Shown one piece after another: positions 8,656 through 16,214 of a stretch of 27,995 bases of DNA. Position numbers and translations under genes: made by a program. Origin of the DNA: an uncultured Coriobacteriia bacterium (GTDB lineage: Bacteria > Actinomycetota > Coriobacteriia > Coriobacteriales > QAMH01). The number at the start of each line of letters is the position of its first letter. Position 1 is the stretch's first letter. The notes beneath the pieces are model-generated. The model saw only the letters and a list, made by a program, of their open reading frames with translations. It did not search any database and was not told the origin of the DNA. The stretch lies in assembly GCA_902478425.1 (NCBI GenBank), contig CABSKV010000008.1, positions 1 through 27,995 on the forward strand, read 5' to 3'.

Positions 8656-8691
8656 AGAATGTCGTAGTAAATATATTTTCTACGACATTCT
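8656..8691. promoter_or_regulatory. Palindromic putative operator over the Fic promoter
   Basis: AGAATGTCGTAG (8656-8667) and CTACGACATTCT (8680-8691) are a perfect 12-bp inverted repeat separated by 12 A/T bases. The spacer contains TATATT on the minus strand, a plausible -10 for the Fic gene, whose start codon is 18 bases away. Arm length and placement suggest a dimeric repressor site. The winged helix of the Fic protein itself is a candidate ligand. A leader hairpin is the alternative. Confidence 0.6.
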
Positions 8692-8715
8692 AACACGAGA
8701 ACATAAATTACCCCC

Positions 8716-8743
8716 TTGCACCATCTGCGCCGATTGGTATAAT
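8716..8743 (+). promoter_or_regulatory. Promoter of tRNA-Ala
   Basis: TTGCAC (8716-8721) and a perfect TATAAT (8738-8743) are 16 bases apart, about 29 bases before the mature tRNA 5' end. The -35 matches only its first three bases, but the -10 and the position fit a tRNA promoter with a 20-base leader. Confidence 0.6.
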
Positions 8744-8771
8744 TGCCCTCGCGTCTTTTTCGACGACCCAC

Positions 8772-8847
8772 GGGGATATAGCTCAGCTGGGAGAGCGCAT
8801 GACTGGCAGTCATGAGGTCAGGGGTTCGAACCCCCTTATCTCCACCA
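8772..8847 (+). tRNA. tRNA-Ala (anticodon GGC)
   Basis: The 76 bases fold as a complete tRNA with a genomically encoded CCA end. The acceptor pairs GGGGATA with TATCTCC and contains the G3:U70 wobble pair that identifies alanine tRNAs. The anticodon stem CATGA/TCATG encloses the loop CTGGCAG, so the anticodon is GGC, reading GCC. The T arm is AGGGG-TTCGAAC-CCCCT. It stands alone with its own promoter and terminator. Confidence 0.97.
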
Positions 8848-8855
8848 AAACCATC

Positions 8856-8881
8856 AGGGGCCACTCGGCCCCTTTTATTTT
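8856..8881 (+). terminator. Intrinsic terminator of tRNA-Ala
   Basis: GGGGCC (8857-8862) and GGCCCC (8867-8872) form a GC stem, extended by an A-T pair, around a 4-base ACTC loop. TTTTATTTT follows directly. It begins nine bases after the tRNA CCA end. Confidence 0.92.
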
Positions 8882-8890
8882 GCCTGCGCG

Positions 8891-8896
8891 TATAAT
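8891..8896 (+). promoter_or_regulatory. Candidate -10 box for the TatD-family gene
   Basis: TATAAT lies 24 bases before the ATG at 8920, just after the tRNA terminator. No convincing -35 is seen at 16-18 bases, so the assignment is weak. The gene needs some promoter, because the preceding terminator looks strong. Confidence 0.3.
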
Positions 8897-8919
8897 CCAT
8901 GGCGATATCGGAGGCTCCC

Positions 8920-9684
8920 ATGATCCGTCTCGTTGACATGCACATGCACGCGGGCTTCGCAGATGACCCTGCGGCGTTCGCGCATGCGCTTGCCGGTGCA
9001 GGCATCGCCTCCTTCGCCAACACCGTCACCCCCGCCGAATACGAGCGCCTCTCCCCTATGCTCGCCACCATCCCCACCATGCGTCTCGGGCTCGGCCTGC
9101 ACCCTTGGTGGATCGGCACGCCCGAGCTCGGCGCGCTTGATGACGCGCTCGACGTCTTCGAGACGCGGCTTGCCGTCACGCGCTTCGTCGGCGAGGTCGG
9201 CCTCGACTTCTGGCCTACCCGTGTCCACACGAAGGATGAGCAAATCGATGCCCTCACGCGCATCGTGCGATGCTGTGCCGTGACGGACGGAAAGCTCATC
9301 TCGTTGCATGCGGTAAAGGCCGAACGCGAGCTGCTCGATATACTCGAATCATCCGGGTGCCTCGAGAGCTGCACCTGCATCTTGCATTCGTACGCCGGCT
9401 TCTCGGATCAGCTCACGCGCGCAGTCGAGGACGATTGCCTGTTCTCGCTTGGAAGGCGCACGCTATCGACCAAGCGCGGGCGCGAGTACGCGCGCATCCT
9501 GCCCGAAGACCGCCTGCTCGTCGAAAGCGATCTGCCTGCATCGCAAGGCGCTCCAGCAAACGCAGATGGGATAGCCTCGGAACTCGAATGGGTCATCGAC
9601 GAACTTGCTCGTATTCGCGAAACCGAGCCCGAGCGCCTGCGCGAGGCAATTAACGCGCGCAGTGAGATCCTTCTAGGCATCTGA
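8920..9684 (+). CDS. TatD-family metal-dependent hydrolase
   Basis: This 254-residue protein is a TatD/amidohydrolase-type TIM-barrel metalloenzyme. Such proteins often act as 3'-5' DNA exonucleases, although many members are uncharacterised. The metal ligands fit the family: H8-x-H10 in VDMHMH, E92 in GEVGLDF, H130 in ISLH, H156 in LHSY and D204 in VESDLP. The ATG at 8920 is chosen over the in-frame ATG at 8899 because GGAGG sits six bases before it and the barrel strand starts at once with IRLVDMH. It is slightly shorter than E. coli TatD (about 260). Its 3' end overlaps the convergent gluQ by 35 bases. Confidence 0.88.
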   Translation: MIRLVDMHMHAGFADDPAAFAHALAGAGIASFANTVTPAEYERLSPMLATIPTMRLGLGLHPWWIGTPELGALDDALDVFETRLAVTRFVGEVGLDFWPTRVHTKDEQIDALTRIVRCCAVTDGKLISLHAVKAERELLDILESSGCLESCTCILHSYAGFSDQLTRAVEDDCLFSLGRRTLSTKRGREYARILPEDRLLVESDLPASQGAPANADGIASELEWVIDELARIRETEPERLREAINARSEILLGI

Positions 9685-10603
9685 GGTCGACCTGCGCGTC
9701 ATCCTTTGGGATGCGCGTGGCATCGAAGATATCGAGCAGCTCGGACGCGTTCATGCACTCCCCTGCCTCGACCTGTCCCGCGAGATGCGCGAGATAGCCA
9801 ATGATGGCCTGCGGGGTGATCCCGTGCTCGCGCATGCCGGCGATGGTACTGTCGCCATCGCGCTTGGACAAGCGCCTGCCGTCGTTAGCGAGCAGCAGCG
9901 GATGGTGCGCGAACTTTGGGATGGGCGCATCGAGCAGCTCGTAGAGCAGGATCTGGCGCGGCGTCGAGGGAAGCAGGTCGCGTCCGCGTACGACTTGCGT
10001 GATGCCGCTGGCGATGTCATCCACCACGCAGACGAGCTGGTAAGCGAATATCCCATCGCTACGACGCAAGACGAAATCCCCGCACTCGCTCGCAAGCTGT
10101 TGCGCATAGGGCCCTTGTATCGCGTCGACGAAGGAGATCGTCTCGTCGGGCACGTGCAGGCGCAGTGCGAAGCGACGCTCGGTGGCAAGCGTGGCTCTCT
10201 CGGACGCGTCCATTCGATAGCAGGTGCCGGCATACAGCGGCGTGCCATCCGAAGCGTGCGGAGCGGAGGCGGCATGCAGATCGGCACGCGAGCAGAAGCA
10301 CTCGTAGAGCTCGGTCACGCTCCCGATGCGTGCCAACGCCTCCTCGTAGGCGGGCACACGCGCGGTCTGCACGACGGGCTCTCCGTCCCAGTCGATGCCA
10401 AGCCAACGCAAGTCGTCGAGGAGGCCTTGCACGTATGCGGGATTTTGGCAGCGCTCGTCGAGGTCCTCGAGACGCAACACGAAGCTGGCGCCGGCCGAAC
10501 GCGCAAACGCCCACGCAAGTAGCGCGGAAAAGGCATTCCCCAGGTGCATATGGCCACTGGGACTCGGAGCGATGCGGCCTCTGGCCTGGATGTTCGTGCT
10601 CAT
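9650..10603 (-). CDS. gluQ: Glutamyl-Q tRNA(Asp) synthetase
   Basis: This 317-residue protein matches GluQ-RS, a truncated glutamyl-tRNA synthetase paralogue that attaches glutamate to queuosine at the wobble position of tRNA-Asp. The HIGH-like motif is HLGN near 20-23 after RIAPSPSGHM. Zinc ligands C102-F-C104, Y124 and C128 match the GluQ-RS pattern. The KMSKS equivalent is RLSKRDGDST. The anticodon-binding half of GltX is absent, which separates it from the full synthetase (about 470-500 residues). ATG 10603 is preferred to GTG 10609 because TAGGG is five bases upstream. It starts 7 bases after the stop of the upstream lipoprotein gene and overlaps the convergent TatD gene. Confidence 0.93.
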   Translation of the reverse strand: MSTNIQARGRIAPSPSGHMHLGNAFSALLAWAFARSAGASFVLRLEDLDERCQNPAYVQGLLDDLRWLGIDWDGEPVVQTARVPAYEEALARIGSVTELYECFCSRADLHAASAPHASDGTPLYAGTCYRMDASERATLATERRFALRLHVPDETISFVDAIQGPYAQQLASECGDFVLRRSDGIFAYQLVCVVDDIASGITQVVRGRDLLPSTPRQILLYELLDAPIPKFAHHPLLLANDGRRLSKRDGDSTIAGMREHGITPQAIIGYLAHLAGQVEAGECMNASELLDIFDATRIPKDDAQVDLRCLEGSHCAR

Positions 10604-10610
10604 GTGCACC

Positions 10611-11648
10611 CTACTCGACGTAGGTCGAGCTCACGTTGTACGGCAGGCCCGCGGGCATCGGCTCGATCACGATGTCGGACTCCGAGGCAAGCCTGTTGAG
10701 CCATTCGTTGAAGAGCTGGTCGGCCTTGACCTCGGTGGCATCCGTGACGATTTGCTCGTAGATCTCGCGTGGGATGGTGCGGAGCACGACGGACTCGCCG
10801 CCGGCACCCACGTTGAAGACGGCATCGCAGTAGATGAGCGTCCACGCCCCGTCCAGGTTCACGGGCTCGGATACGGTATCGACGTCGAGCGCACCGACGG
10901 CCTGCAAGTACTCGGTGCTCATCGTGTCGCGATTGGCTGGCAGGGAGTTCCAGCCGGCGTGCACGGCGCCTCCCAGGCGCTCGAACTCGCCGAGCGTGAC
11001 GTGCTCGCCGGAGGCGGCAAGGCGGTTACGCGCGTTTTGCGCCTCTTCCTGCGAGCCGAAGCGGATGTAGTACGAGTCCTTGCCGTTGTATGCCGAGGCC
11101 GACGCGTTGGCCTGGGCCTGGATCTCTGCCTCGGTGGGTGTGACGGCGCCGATGATCATGGTGCGCAGCTGCTCCTCGAGCAGGCGGTTGAGCTCGTTCT
11201 CGCGCCAGGTCTCCTCGTCGTAGCCGTAAGAGGCAAGCACGCTGTCCCATGAGTTCACGCCGTAGCGCTTCTCATAGTATTCCTTCTCCTGCTTGATGAC
11301 CTCGTCAAGGTCGGTATCGCCAATCTGGATCCCGAGTTTGGCGCATTCCTGGCGGATGAGCTCCTGCGGGATGAAGACCGTGTCAAGTACGTAATTACGC
11401 AGGGACTCGGACGTATAGCCGTTGGACTTGAGGAACTCTGCCCATTCGGAATCCGTCTCGTATTGCGCGTTCTTGTTGCGGAAGCCCTCGATGAAATCGG
11501 TGACGTCATCTTCCTCAATCGCCACGCCATTGACATAGGCGGCGACCTGGGGCGGCTGCGTCATGCCGAAGCAACCGGCAAGCGCAAGGAGCGCTGCAAG
11601 CGCGAGCGCGACGGGAAACGCGAGCCTTATGCGCCGCAGCCGTGTCAC
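10611..11648 (-). CDS. SurA_N/PrsA-like lipoprotein, putative extracytoplasmic foldase
   Basis: This 345-residue protein begins with a basic n-region, a hydrophobic stretch and the lipobox L-A-G-C with C26, so it is predicted to be a membrane-anchored lipoprotein. From about 33 (VAAYVNGVAIEEDDVTDFI) it resembles the SurA/PrsA N-terminal chaperone domain. Residues 185-260 recall a degenerate parvulin (PpiC) domain, but without a confident active site, so isomerase activity is uncertain. The start is GTG at 11648, overlapping the iorB stop in a GTGA arrangement, so it is probably translated by coupling. gluQ follows. A role in folding exported proteins is inferred from the domain. No functional link to IorAB is evident. 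Confidence 0.8.
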   Translation of the reverse strand: MTRLRRIRLAFPVALALAALLALAGCFGMTQPPQVAAYVNGVAIEEDDVTDFIEGFRNKNAQYETDSEWAEFLKSNGYTSESLRNYVLDTVFIPQELIRQECAKLGIQIGDTDLDEVIKQEKEYYEKRYGVNSWDSVLASYGYDEETWRENELNRLLEEQLRTMIIGAVTPTEAEIQAQANASASAYNGKDSYYIRFGSQEEAQNARNRLAASGEHVTLGEFERLGGAVHAGWNSLPANRDTMSTEYLQAVGALDVDTVSEPVNLDGAWTLIYCDAVFNVGAGGESVVLRTIPREIYEQIVTDATEVKADQLFNEWLNRLASESDIVIEPMPAGLPYNVSSTYVE

Positions 11649-12232
11649 GCCACGATCTCTCGACCGGCATCGAAGGCGGCGAGGTTGGCATCGACGGTCT
11701 TGGGCGGCACGCGATTCGCGATGACCTCGCGCCAGGTGCTCGCCTCGAACGGAAGCGCCGTCGAAAGCGCGCCCATGAGCACGACGTTGGTGGATTTGGG
11801 GCTACCTGCCTCGCGCGCGATGCGACCGGCGGGAACCTTCACGGCATCGAGCTCCGCGAGTGCGCCATCGATGTTCTGCGGCATGGTGCCGGTACCGATT
11901 GCGACGCTCACCGGCTCGATGACCTCATCGTTGACGAAGAGGCGACCGCCATCAACTACCAGAAACTGGCGTGCGCGCAGCGCCTCGATGGCCTCGAAGC
12001 TCACGATGACGTCGGCACAGCCCTCGTCGCAAATCATGGAAGAAACATCATGGCCGAAGCGCACGACCGTGGAGACCGATCCGCCACGCTGGCTCATGCC
12101 GTGAATCTCGGAGATCTTGACGTCATAGCCGCTCGCGGCTGCGGTCTTGGCGAGCAGGTCGCCGGCGAGGATGGTGCCCTGGCCGCCAACACCGACGAGC
12201 AGGACCGTCGTCGTCTTCTCTGCTTGCGTCAT
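11645..12232 (-). CDS. iorB: Indolepyruvate ferredoxin oxidoreductase, beta subunit
   Basis: This 195-residue protein is the gamma-type (POR/KOR gamma family) subunit of indolepyruvate:ferredoxin oxidoreductase. The N-terminal VLLVGVGGQGTILAG block and I-H-G-M-S-Q-R-G-G-S-V near 40-50 are diagnostic. With IorA it converts arylpyruvates and CoA to aryl-acetyl-CoA, CO2 and reduced ferredoxin in the cytoplasm. ATG 12232 is chosen because a GGGGGAG lies just upstream and the family starts here. The longer frame overlaps the iorA ferredoxin domain. There is one base between the iorA stop and this start, so the two should be made together. Confidence 0.95.
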   Translation of the reverse strand: MTQAEKTTTVLLVGVGGQGTILAGDLLAKTAAASGYDVKISEIHGMSQRGGSVSTVVRFGHDVSSMICDEGCADVIVSFEAIEALRARQFLVVDGGRLFVNDEVIEPVSVAIGTGTMPQNIDGALAELDAVKVPAGRIAREAGSPKSTNVVLMGALSTALPFEASTWREVIANRVPPKTVDANLAAFDAGREIVA

Positions 12233-12233
12233 G

Positions 12234-14006
12234 CTACTCCCCCTCCCTGGCGATGCAGCCGAACGGACATACCTGGATGCATTGCCCACAGCCGATGCAC
12301 TGGACGGGATCGATGACCGCGTGGCCCTCCCCGTCCTTGCCGATGGCCGGGCAGCCGATGCGCACGCACTTGCCGCAGGAGCGGCACTCGCTCACGACGG
12401 CACTTGCCTCGCGAGAGCGGTCGATGAGACGGCACGGGCTATGGAAGACGAGCACGGAAAGCTTGTCGTTGGCAGTGGTCGCGCGTTTGAGCGCGTCTTT
12501 GACCGCCGCGTAATCCTGGGCATCGACGCTCGTGACCTCGTCTGCTCCTAGCGAGAGGCACAGCGCTTCGATGTCGAGGCGCTTGCCACGCTCGACGGCA
12601 AGCGGATTGGCACCGCGCACTTGCTCGTGCAAGGTGATGCCGTTGCAGGGATTGCCCTGACAGCCCGTCATGGCCGTCGTGCGATTGTCGAGTATGCACA
12701 GCGTTCCGGCCCCGGCGTTGTAAATGGTGCCGAGCAGACTCGTGATGCCCGAATGCGCGAAGGTGCTGTCGCCGATGACGCCAACGACGGGACGGCCGTT
12801 GCGTGCTGGGACGTCGGCGAGTTCGAGGCCGTGGGCGACCGAAAGCGAGGCACCCATGTCGATCGTGGAATGCACGGCACTCAAGGGCGCGGTCGCGCCG
12901 AGCGTGTAGCAACCGATATCGCCGCTCACGATGGCCTTCATGTCGCGCAGCACCGTGAAGACGAGGCGATGCGGACACCCCGCGCACAGCGAGGGTGGGC
13001 GTGGTGGAAGATCATCGAGGGGCGCGTATGCCTCGGGAAGCGCGACGCCGAAGGCGCGTTTGATGAGCGCTGGCGTGAGCTCGCCTGCCTCGGGCAGGAG
13101 GCCTGCCGGCGGCTGCTCGGTCACGATGCCGAGGGCGTGCACGTGCTCGGCGAAGTAATCGCATGCCTCCTCGACCACGTAGAGATGCTCGACCGCATCG
13201 GCAAACTCCTTCAGCTTGGCGGGCGGCAAGGGCCACGACAGCCCGAGCTTGAAGGTGCTTGCCTGCGGCGTTGCCTCGCGCACATGCTGGTAGACGGCAC
13301 CACTTGCGATGATGCCGATGGAGGTATCGCGCATCTCGATGCGATTGAGATCGCTGGTCTCCGCGAACTCGACGAGCTTGCGCGTACGCTCGATGACGAC
13401 TTGCCTGCGGCCACGCGCGTACACGGGCATCATCACGTACTTGGATGCGTCGGGCGTGAAATCGCGCAGCCCGTCGCTTGCACGCGCATCTCCCACCTCG
13501 ACGAGCGACTTGGTGTGCGCGATGCGCATCGACTCGCGAATCATGACCGGCGTGTCGAAGTCCTCGGAAATCTCGAACGCGCGCTGCACGAACTCGTGCG
13601 CCTCGGCGCTATCGGCCGGCTCGAGCATCGGGACACGCGCGAAGGCGGCGTAATTGCGCGAATCCTGCTCGTTTTGGGAGGAGAACATCGACGGGTCGTC
13701 TGCGGCCAAAATGACGAGCCCGGCGTTAACGCCCGTGTTGCAGGCGCTCAGCAGCGGGTCTGCCGCGACGTTGACGCCCACGTGTTTCATCGTGGCCAGG
13801 CTGCGTGCGCCGCCCATGGCAGCGCCGAGCGCGACCTCGAGGGCGACCTTCTCGTTGGGAGACCACTCGCAGTACACGTCATCGTACGTGGAGAGGTTCT
13901 CGAGGGTCTCGGTCGAGGGCGTGCCGGGATAGCCGACGCCCACGCGCACGCCTGCCTCCCACGCACCTTGCGCGATGGCCTCGTTTCCCGACAGGAGCTT
14001 TTGCAT
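12234..14006 (-). CDS. iorA: Indolepyruvate ferredoxin oxidoreductase, alpha subunit
   Basis: This 590-residue catalytic subunit carries the thiamine diphosphate site and iron-sulfur clusters. The N-terminal pyrimidine domain starts with LLSGNEAIAQGAWEAGV and contains VGYPGTPSTE. The central CAGCPHR and GDIGCYTLG blocks and the TPP motif region (GDSTFAHSG through DNRTTAMTG) are typical. The last 60 residues hold a two-cluster ferredoxin domain: CRSCGKCVRIGCP, with altered spacing, and CIGCGQCIQVCP. AAGGA is six bases from ATG 14006 and three from the adjoining ATG 14009, so either may be used; upstream codons in the frame are not conserved. An acyl-CoA synthetase ends 17 bases upstream and iorB follows, giving a ligase-iorA-iorB unit. 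Substrates are inferred to be indolepyruvate, phenylpyruvate and hydroxyphenylpyruvate. Confidence 0.96.
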   Translation of the reverse strand: MQKLLSGNEAIAQGAWEAGVRVGVGYPGTPSTETLENLSTYDDVYCEWSPNEKVALEVALGAAMGGARSLATMKHVGVNVAADPLLSACNTGVNAGLVILAADDPSMFSSQNEQDSRNYAAFARVPMLEPADSAEAHEFVQRAFEISEDFDTPVMIRESMRIAHTKSLVEVGDARASDGLRDFTPDASKYVMMPVYARGRRQVVIERTRKLVEFAETSDLNRIEMRDTSIGIIASGAVYQHVREATPQASTFKLGLSWPLPPAKLKEFADAVEHLYVVEEACDYFAEHVHALGIVTEQPPAGLLPEAGELTPALIKRAFGVALPEAYAPLDDLPPRPPSLCAGCPHRLVFTVLRDMKAIVSGDIGCYTLGATAPLSAVHSTIDMGASLSVAHGLELADVPARNGRPVVGVIGDSTFAHSGITSLLGTIYNAGAGTLCILDNRTTAMTGCQGNPCNGITLHEQVRGANPLAVERGKRLDIEALCLSLGADEVTSVDAQDYAAVKDALKRATTANDKLSVLVFHSPCRLIDRSREASAVVSECRSCGKCVRIGCPAIGKDGEGHAVIDPVQCIGCGQCIQVCPFGCIAREGE

Positions 14007-14025
14007 CATAGGTCCTTTCAAGGCG

Positions 14026-15660
14026 CTAGCCTTCGTTTTCGAGCTCGACGATGTTGGTCGCACCGTAGGTCTGACGCAGGCGGGGCTTCTCGATCTTGCC
14101 CGTCGCATTGCGCGGCACCTGCGCGAAGATGTACTTGCGCGGACGCTTGTAGCGCGGCAGCGCCTGGCAATGCTCCTCGAGCTCTGCCTCGGTCAGCTCG
14201 ACATCGGGCTTTGCCTCGACGATGGCTGCGGCAATCTCGCCTAGGCGCTCGTCGGGCAGGCCGATGACGGCGACATCCTTGACGCCCGGATGCGCGGAGA
14301 GGTGATCCTCGATCTGCACGGGATATATGTTCTCGCCACCGCTGATGACGACGTCTTTCTTGCGGTCGACGAGCCAGATGAAGCCGTCTTCGTCCTTGCG
14401 TGCCATGTCGCCCGTGAGCAGCCAGCCGTTCTTGATGGAATCGTTGGAAGCTTGCGGGTTGTTGTAATAGCAGACCATAACGCCCGGGCCCTTGACCCAC
14501 AGCTCGCCGACTTCGCCATCTGCGACCTCTTCGCCGTGGTCATCGCAGATCTTGGCGACCCAACGATAACCCGGCACGCCGATGGCGCCCACGTGATCGA
14601 TGTTCTCGACGCCCAGGTGCACGCAGCCGGGGCCGGTGGACTCCGACAGGCCGTAGTTGGTGTCGTACTGATGCGCCGGGAAAATCTCCTTCCAGCGCTT
14701 GATGAGGCTTTGCGGCACGGGCTGCGCGCCGATGTGCATGAGACGCCACTGGTCGAGCTCGTAGGCAGCAGGGTCGATCGCGCCCTCCTCGATGGCGAGC
14801 AGGATGTCTTGCACCCAGGGAACGAGCAGCCACACGATGGTGCAGTGCTCGTCTGACACGGCATCGAAGATGCTCTGGGGCGTGACCCCGCGCAAGAGGA
14901 CGGCCTTGGAGCCAGAGATGAGGCTGCCGAACCAGTGCATCTTGGCGCCCGTGTGGTACAGCGGCGGGATGCACAGGAAGGTGTCGTCGTGCGTCTGGCC
15001 GTGGTGGTTCTGCTCCATCTCGGCCGCCTGGGTGAGGCTGCGATGATGGTGCAGGATGGCCTTGGGAAAGCCCGTCGTGCCACTCGAGAAGTAGATGGCG
15101 GCGTCCTCGTCCTCGTTGAGGGGAATGGCGGGATCGGTGCTCGGGCAGTTGGCCGTGAGCTCGCGGTAGTTCTCTGCGAAGGTCGGGCAGTCCTCGCCCA
15201 CGTAGAAGAGCAGCCTGCCGTGGCTTATGTCATCGACGATCTCTTCGACGCGGCCGGTAAACTGCGGGCCGAACACGAGTATGTCGACATCGGCCTGCTT
15301 GACGCAGTAGGCGATCTCCTCGGCGGTGTAGCGGAAGTTGAGTGGGACGGCCGTCGCGCCGCTCTTGAGTATGCCGAAGTAGATGGGCAGCCACTCGAGG
15401 CAGTTCATGAGAAGGATCGCGACCTTGTCGCCCTTCTTCACGCCACGCGAGAGCAACAGGTTGGCGAAGCGGTTGGCCTTCTCGTCGAAGACGCTCCACG
15501 TGATCTCGCGCCGATAGGGCTCTGGATCCGTGCTCTCGATGAGGTCGTAGTCCCTCCAGGTGACGTGCTTGCGCTCGAGCACCTCCGGATTGATCTCGAC
15601 GAGGGCGATTTCGTTGCCGTATGCGGCCGCGTTATGGCGCAGGTAATCGGTGATGGGCAC
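14026..15660 (-). CDS. Acyl-CoA synthetase (class I adenylate-forming enzyme)
   Basis: This 544-residue protein has all core motifs of the acyl/aryl-CoA ligases. The P-loop S-S-G-T-T-G-F-P-K is at 192-200, YGLSEST is the adenine-binding motif, and LLTGDMA and DRKKDVVISGGENIYP mark the hinge. The catalytic lysine lies in NATGKIEK (K522). It activates a carboxylic acid to its CoA thioester with ATP. It has no membrane segment. The start is GTG with AGAGG five bases upstream. Its place directly before iorAB suggests an aryl or branched carboxylate such as indoleacetate or phenylacetate, possibly run in reverse for ATP. A medium-chain fatty acid is the main alternative. The acid cannot be assigned from sequence. 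Confidence 0.9.
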   Translation of the reverse strand: MPITDYLRHNAAAYGNEIALVEINPEVLERKHVTWRDYDLIESTDPEPYRREITWSVFDEKANRFANLLLSRGVKKGDKVAILLMNCLEWLPIYFGILKSGATAVPLNFRYTAEEIAYCVKQADVDILVFGPQFTGRVEEIVDDISHGRLLFYVGEDCPTFAENYRELTANCPSTDPAIPLNEDEDAAIYFSSGTTGFPKAILHHHRSLTQAAEMEQNHHGQTHDDTFLCIPPLYHTGAKMHWFGSLISGSKAVLLRGVTPQSIFDAVSDEHCTIVWLLVPWVQDILLAIEEGAIDPAAYELDQWRLMHIGAQPVPQSLIKRWKEIFPAHQYDTNYGLSESTGPGCVHLGVENIDHVGAIGVPGYRWVAKICDDHGEEVADGEVGELWVKGPGVMVCYYNNPQASNDSIKNGWLLTGDMARKDEDGFIWLVDRKKDVVISGGENIYPVQIEDHLSAHPGVKDVAVIGLPDERLGEIAAAIVEAKPDVELTEAELEEHCQALPRYKRPRKYIFAQVPRNATGKIEKPRLRQTYGATNIVELENEG

Positions 15661-15690
15661 GGTAACCTCTATTCCCGCTCTGGTGTGGAC

Positions 15691-16140
15691 TTACTGGGTG
15701 CGCTTGAAGACCATGTCGAAGGTGCCGATCTGGACGTGCGTGCCGGGCTTGAGCTCGGCCTCATCCACGATCTGGCCATCGACCCAGGTGCCGTTGGTCG
15801 AACCGGCATCGGTGATCTTGGCATTCGCGCCATCGATGACGATGGTCGAGTTATGGCGCGAGACCGTCATGTTGCTGAGGAAGATGTCGCACTTGGGATC
15901 GCGCCCGATCGTGAAGGTGCCGTTGCCGAGCGTGAAGCTCTCGCCCGCATAGGGGCCGGAGAGAACCTCGAGCTCTGGCGTAGTGCTCTCGGCTTCGTAT
16001 ACCTGATCATCGACTTGCGTGACGACGGGGTTGAAGGTCTGGGTGGCCCCGACGAACTTGAAGCCGCAGCGCGGGCACGAGGTATGTGACCCCTCGATGG
16101 GCTCGTTGCAGATGGGACAGGTGAAGCTGGAGTTGGGCAC
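15691..16140 (-). CDS. Zinc-ribbon plus FHA domain protein
   Basis: This 149-residue soluble protein has an N-terminal zinc ribbon (C8-x2-C11, C22-x2-C25 with CPRCGFKF) and a C-terminal FHA domain from about 58. FHA hallmarks are G79-R80 (IGRD), S94-R95-H96 (VSRH) and the S-T-N-G-T-W motif around N116. FHA domains bind phosphothreonine peptides, so it probably reads Ser/Thr kinase signalling; no kinase gene is in the window. The start is GTG with AAAGGA six bases upstream. It heads the ligase-iorAB group, with an extended -10 promoter candidate before it. The binding partner is unknown. Confidence 0.92.
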   Translation of the reverse strand: MPNSSFTCPICNEPIEGSHTSCPRCGFKFVGATQTFNPVVTQVDDQVYEAESTTPELEVLSGPYAGESFTLGNGTFTIGRDPKCDIFLSNMTVSRHNSTIVIDGANAKITDAGSTNGTWVDGQIVDEAELKPGTHVQIGTFDMVFKRTQ

Positions 16141-16176
16141 GGTTCATCCTTTCGAACGTCAAATCACTTGATGGCT

Positions 16177-16185
16177 ATTCTAGCA
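16177..16185 (-). promoter_or_regulatory. Candidate extended -10 promoter for the FHA-ligase-iorAB group
   Basis: The minus strand reads TGCTAGAAT at 16185-16177, which fits the extended -10 form TGnTAnnAT. No good -35 is seen, as is common with extended -10 promoters. Transcription would start near 16170, about 30 bases before the FHA gene, and it would separate this group from dacA-type gene transcription. Confidence 0.4.
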
Positions 16186-16214
16186 CCGGCCTGCGACATG
16201 CTATGAGCCGGTGC
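16183..16214. other. Hairpin across the stop of the D-Ala-D-Ala carboxypeptidase gene
   Basis: GCACCGGC (16183-16190) and GCCGGTGC (16207-16214) form a perfect 8-bp stem with a 16-base loop that includes the TAG stop. No T-run follows on the minus strand. It may be a U-less terminator or an RNA 3' stabiliser, and it abuts the candidate promoter of the next gene. Confidence 0.4.

Noticed and set aside
8656..8691. Inverted repeat as an intrinsic terminator
   Set aside because: It is AT-rich at the centre, has no T-run after it on either strand, and lies upstream of divergent genes where no transcript needs ending.
8643..9380. 245-codon minus-strand open frame across the tRNA and TatD gene
   Set aside because: It would read through a complete tRNA and terminator and is antisense to a supported TatD-family gene.
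12621..14267. 548-codon plus-strand open frame opposite iorA
   Set aside because: It is exactly antisense to a gene with clear TPP and ferredoxin motifs; its protein is rich in R, H, G and D with no domain pattern, as expected from GC-rich codon bias on the other strand.
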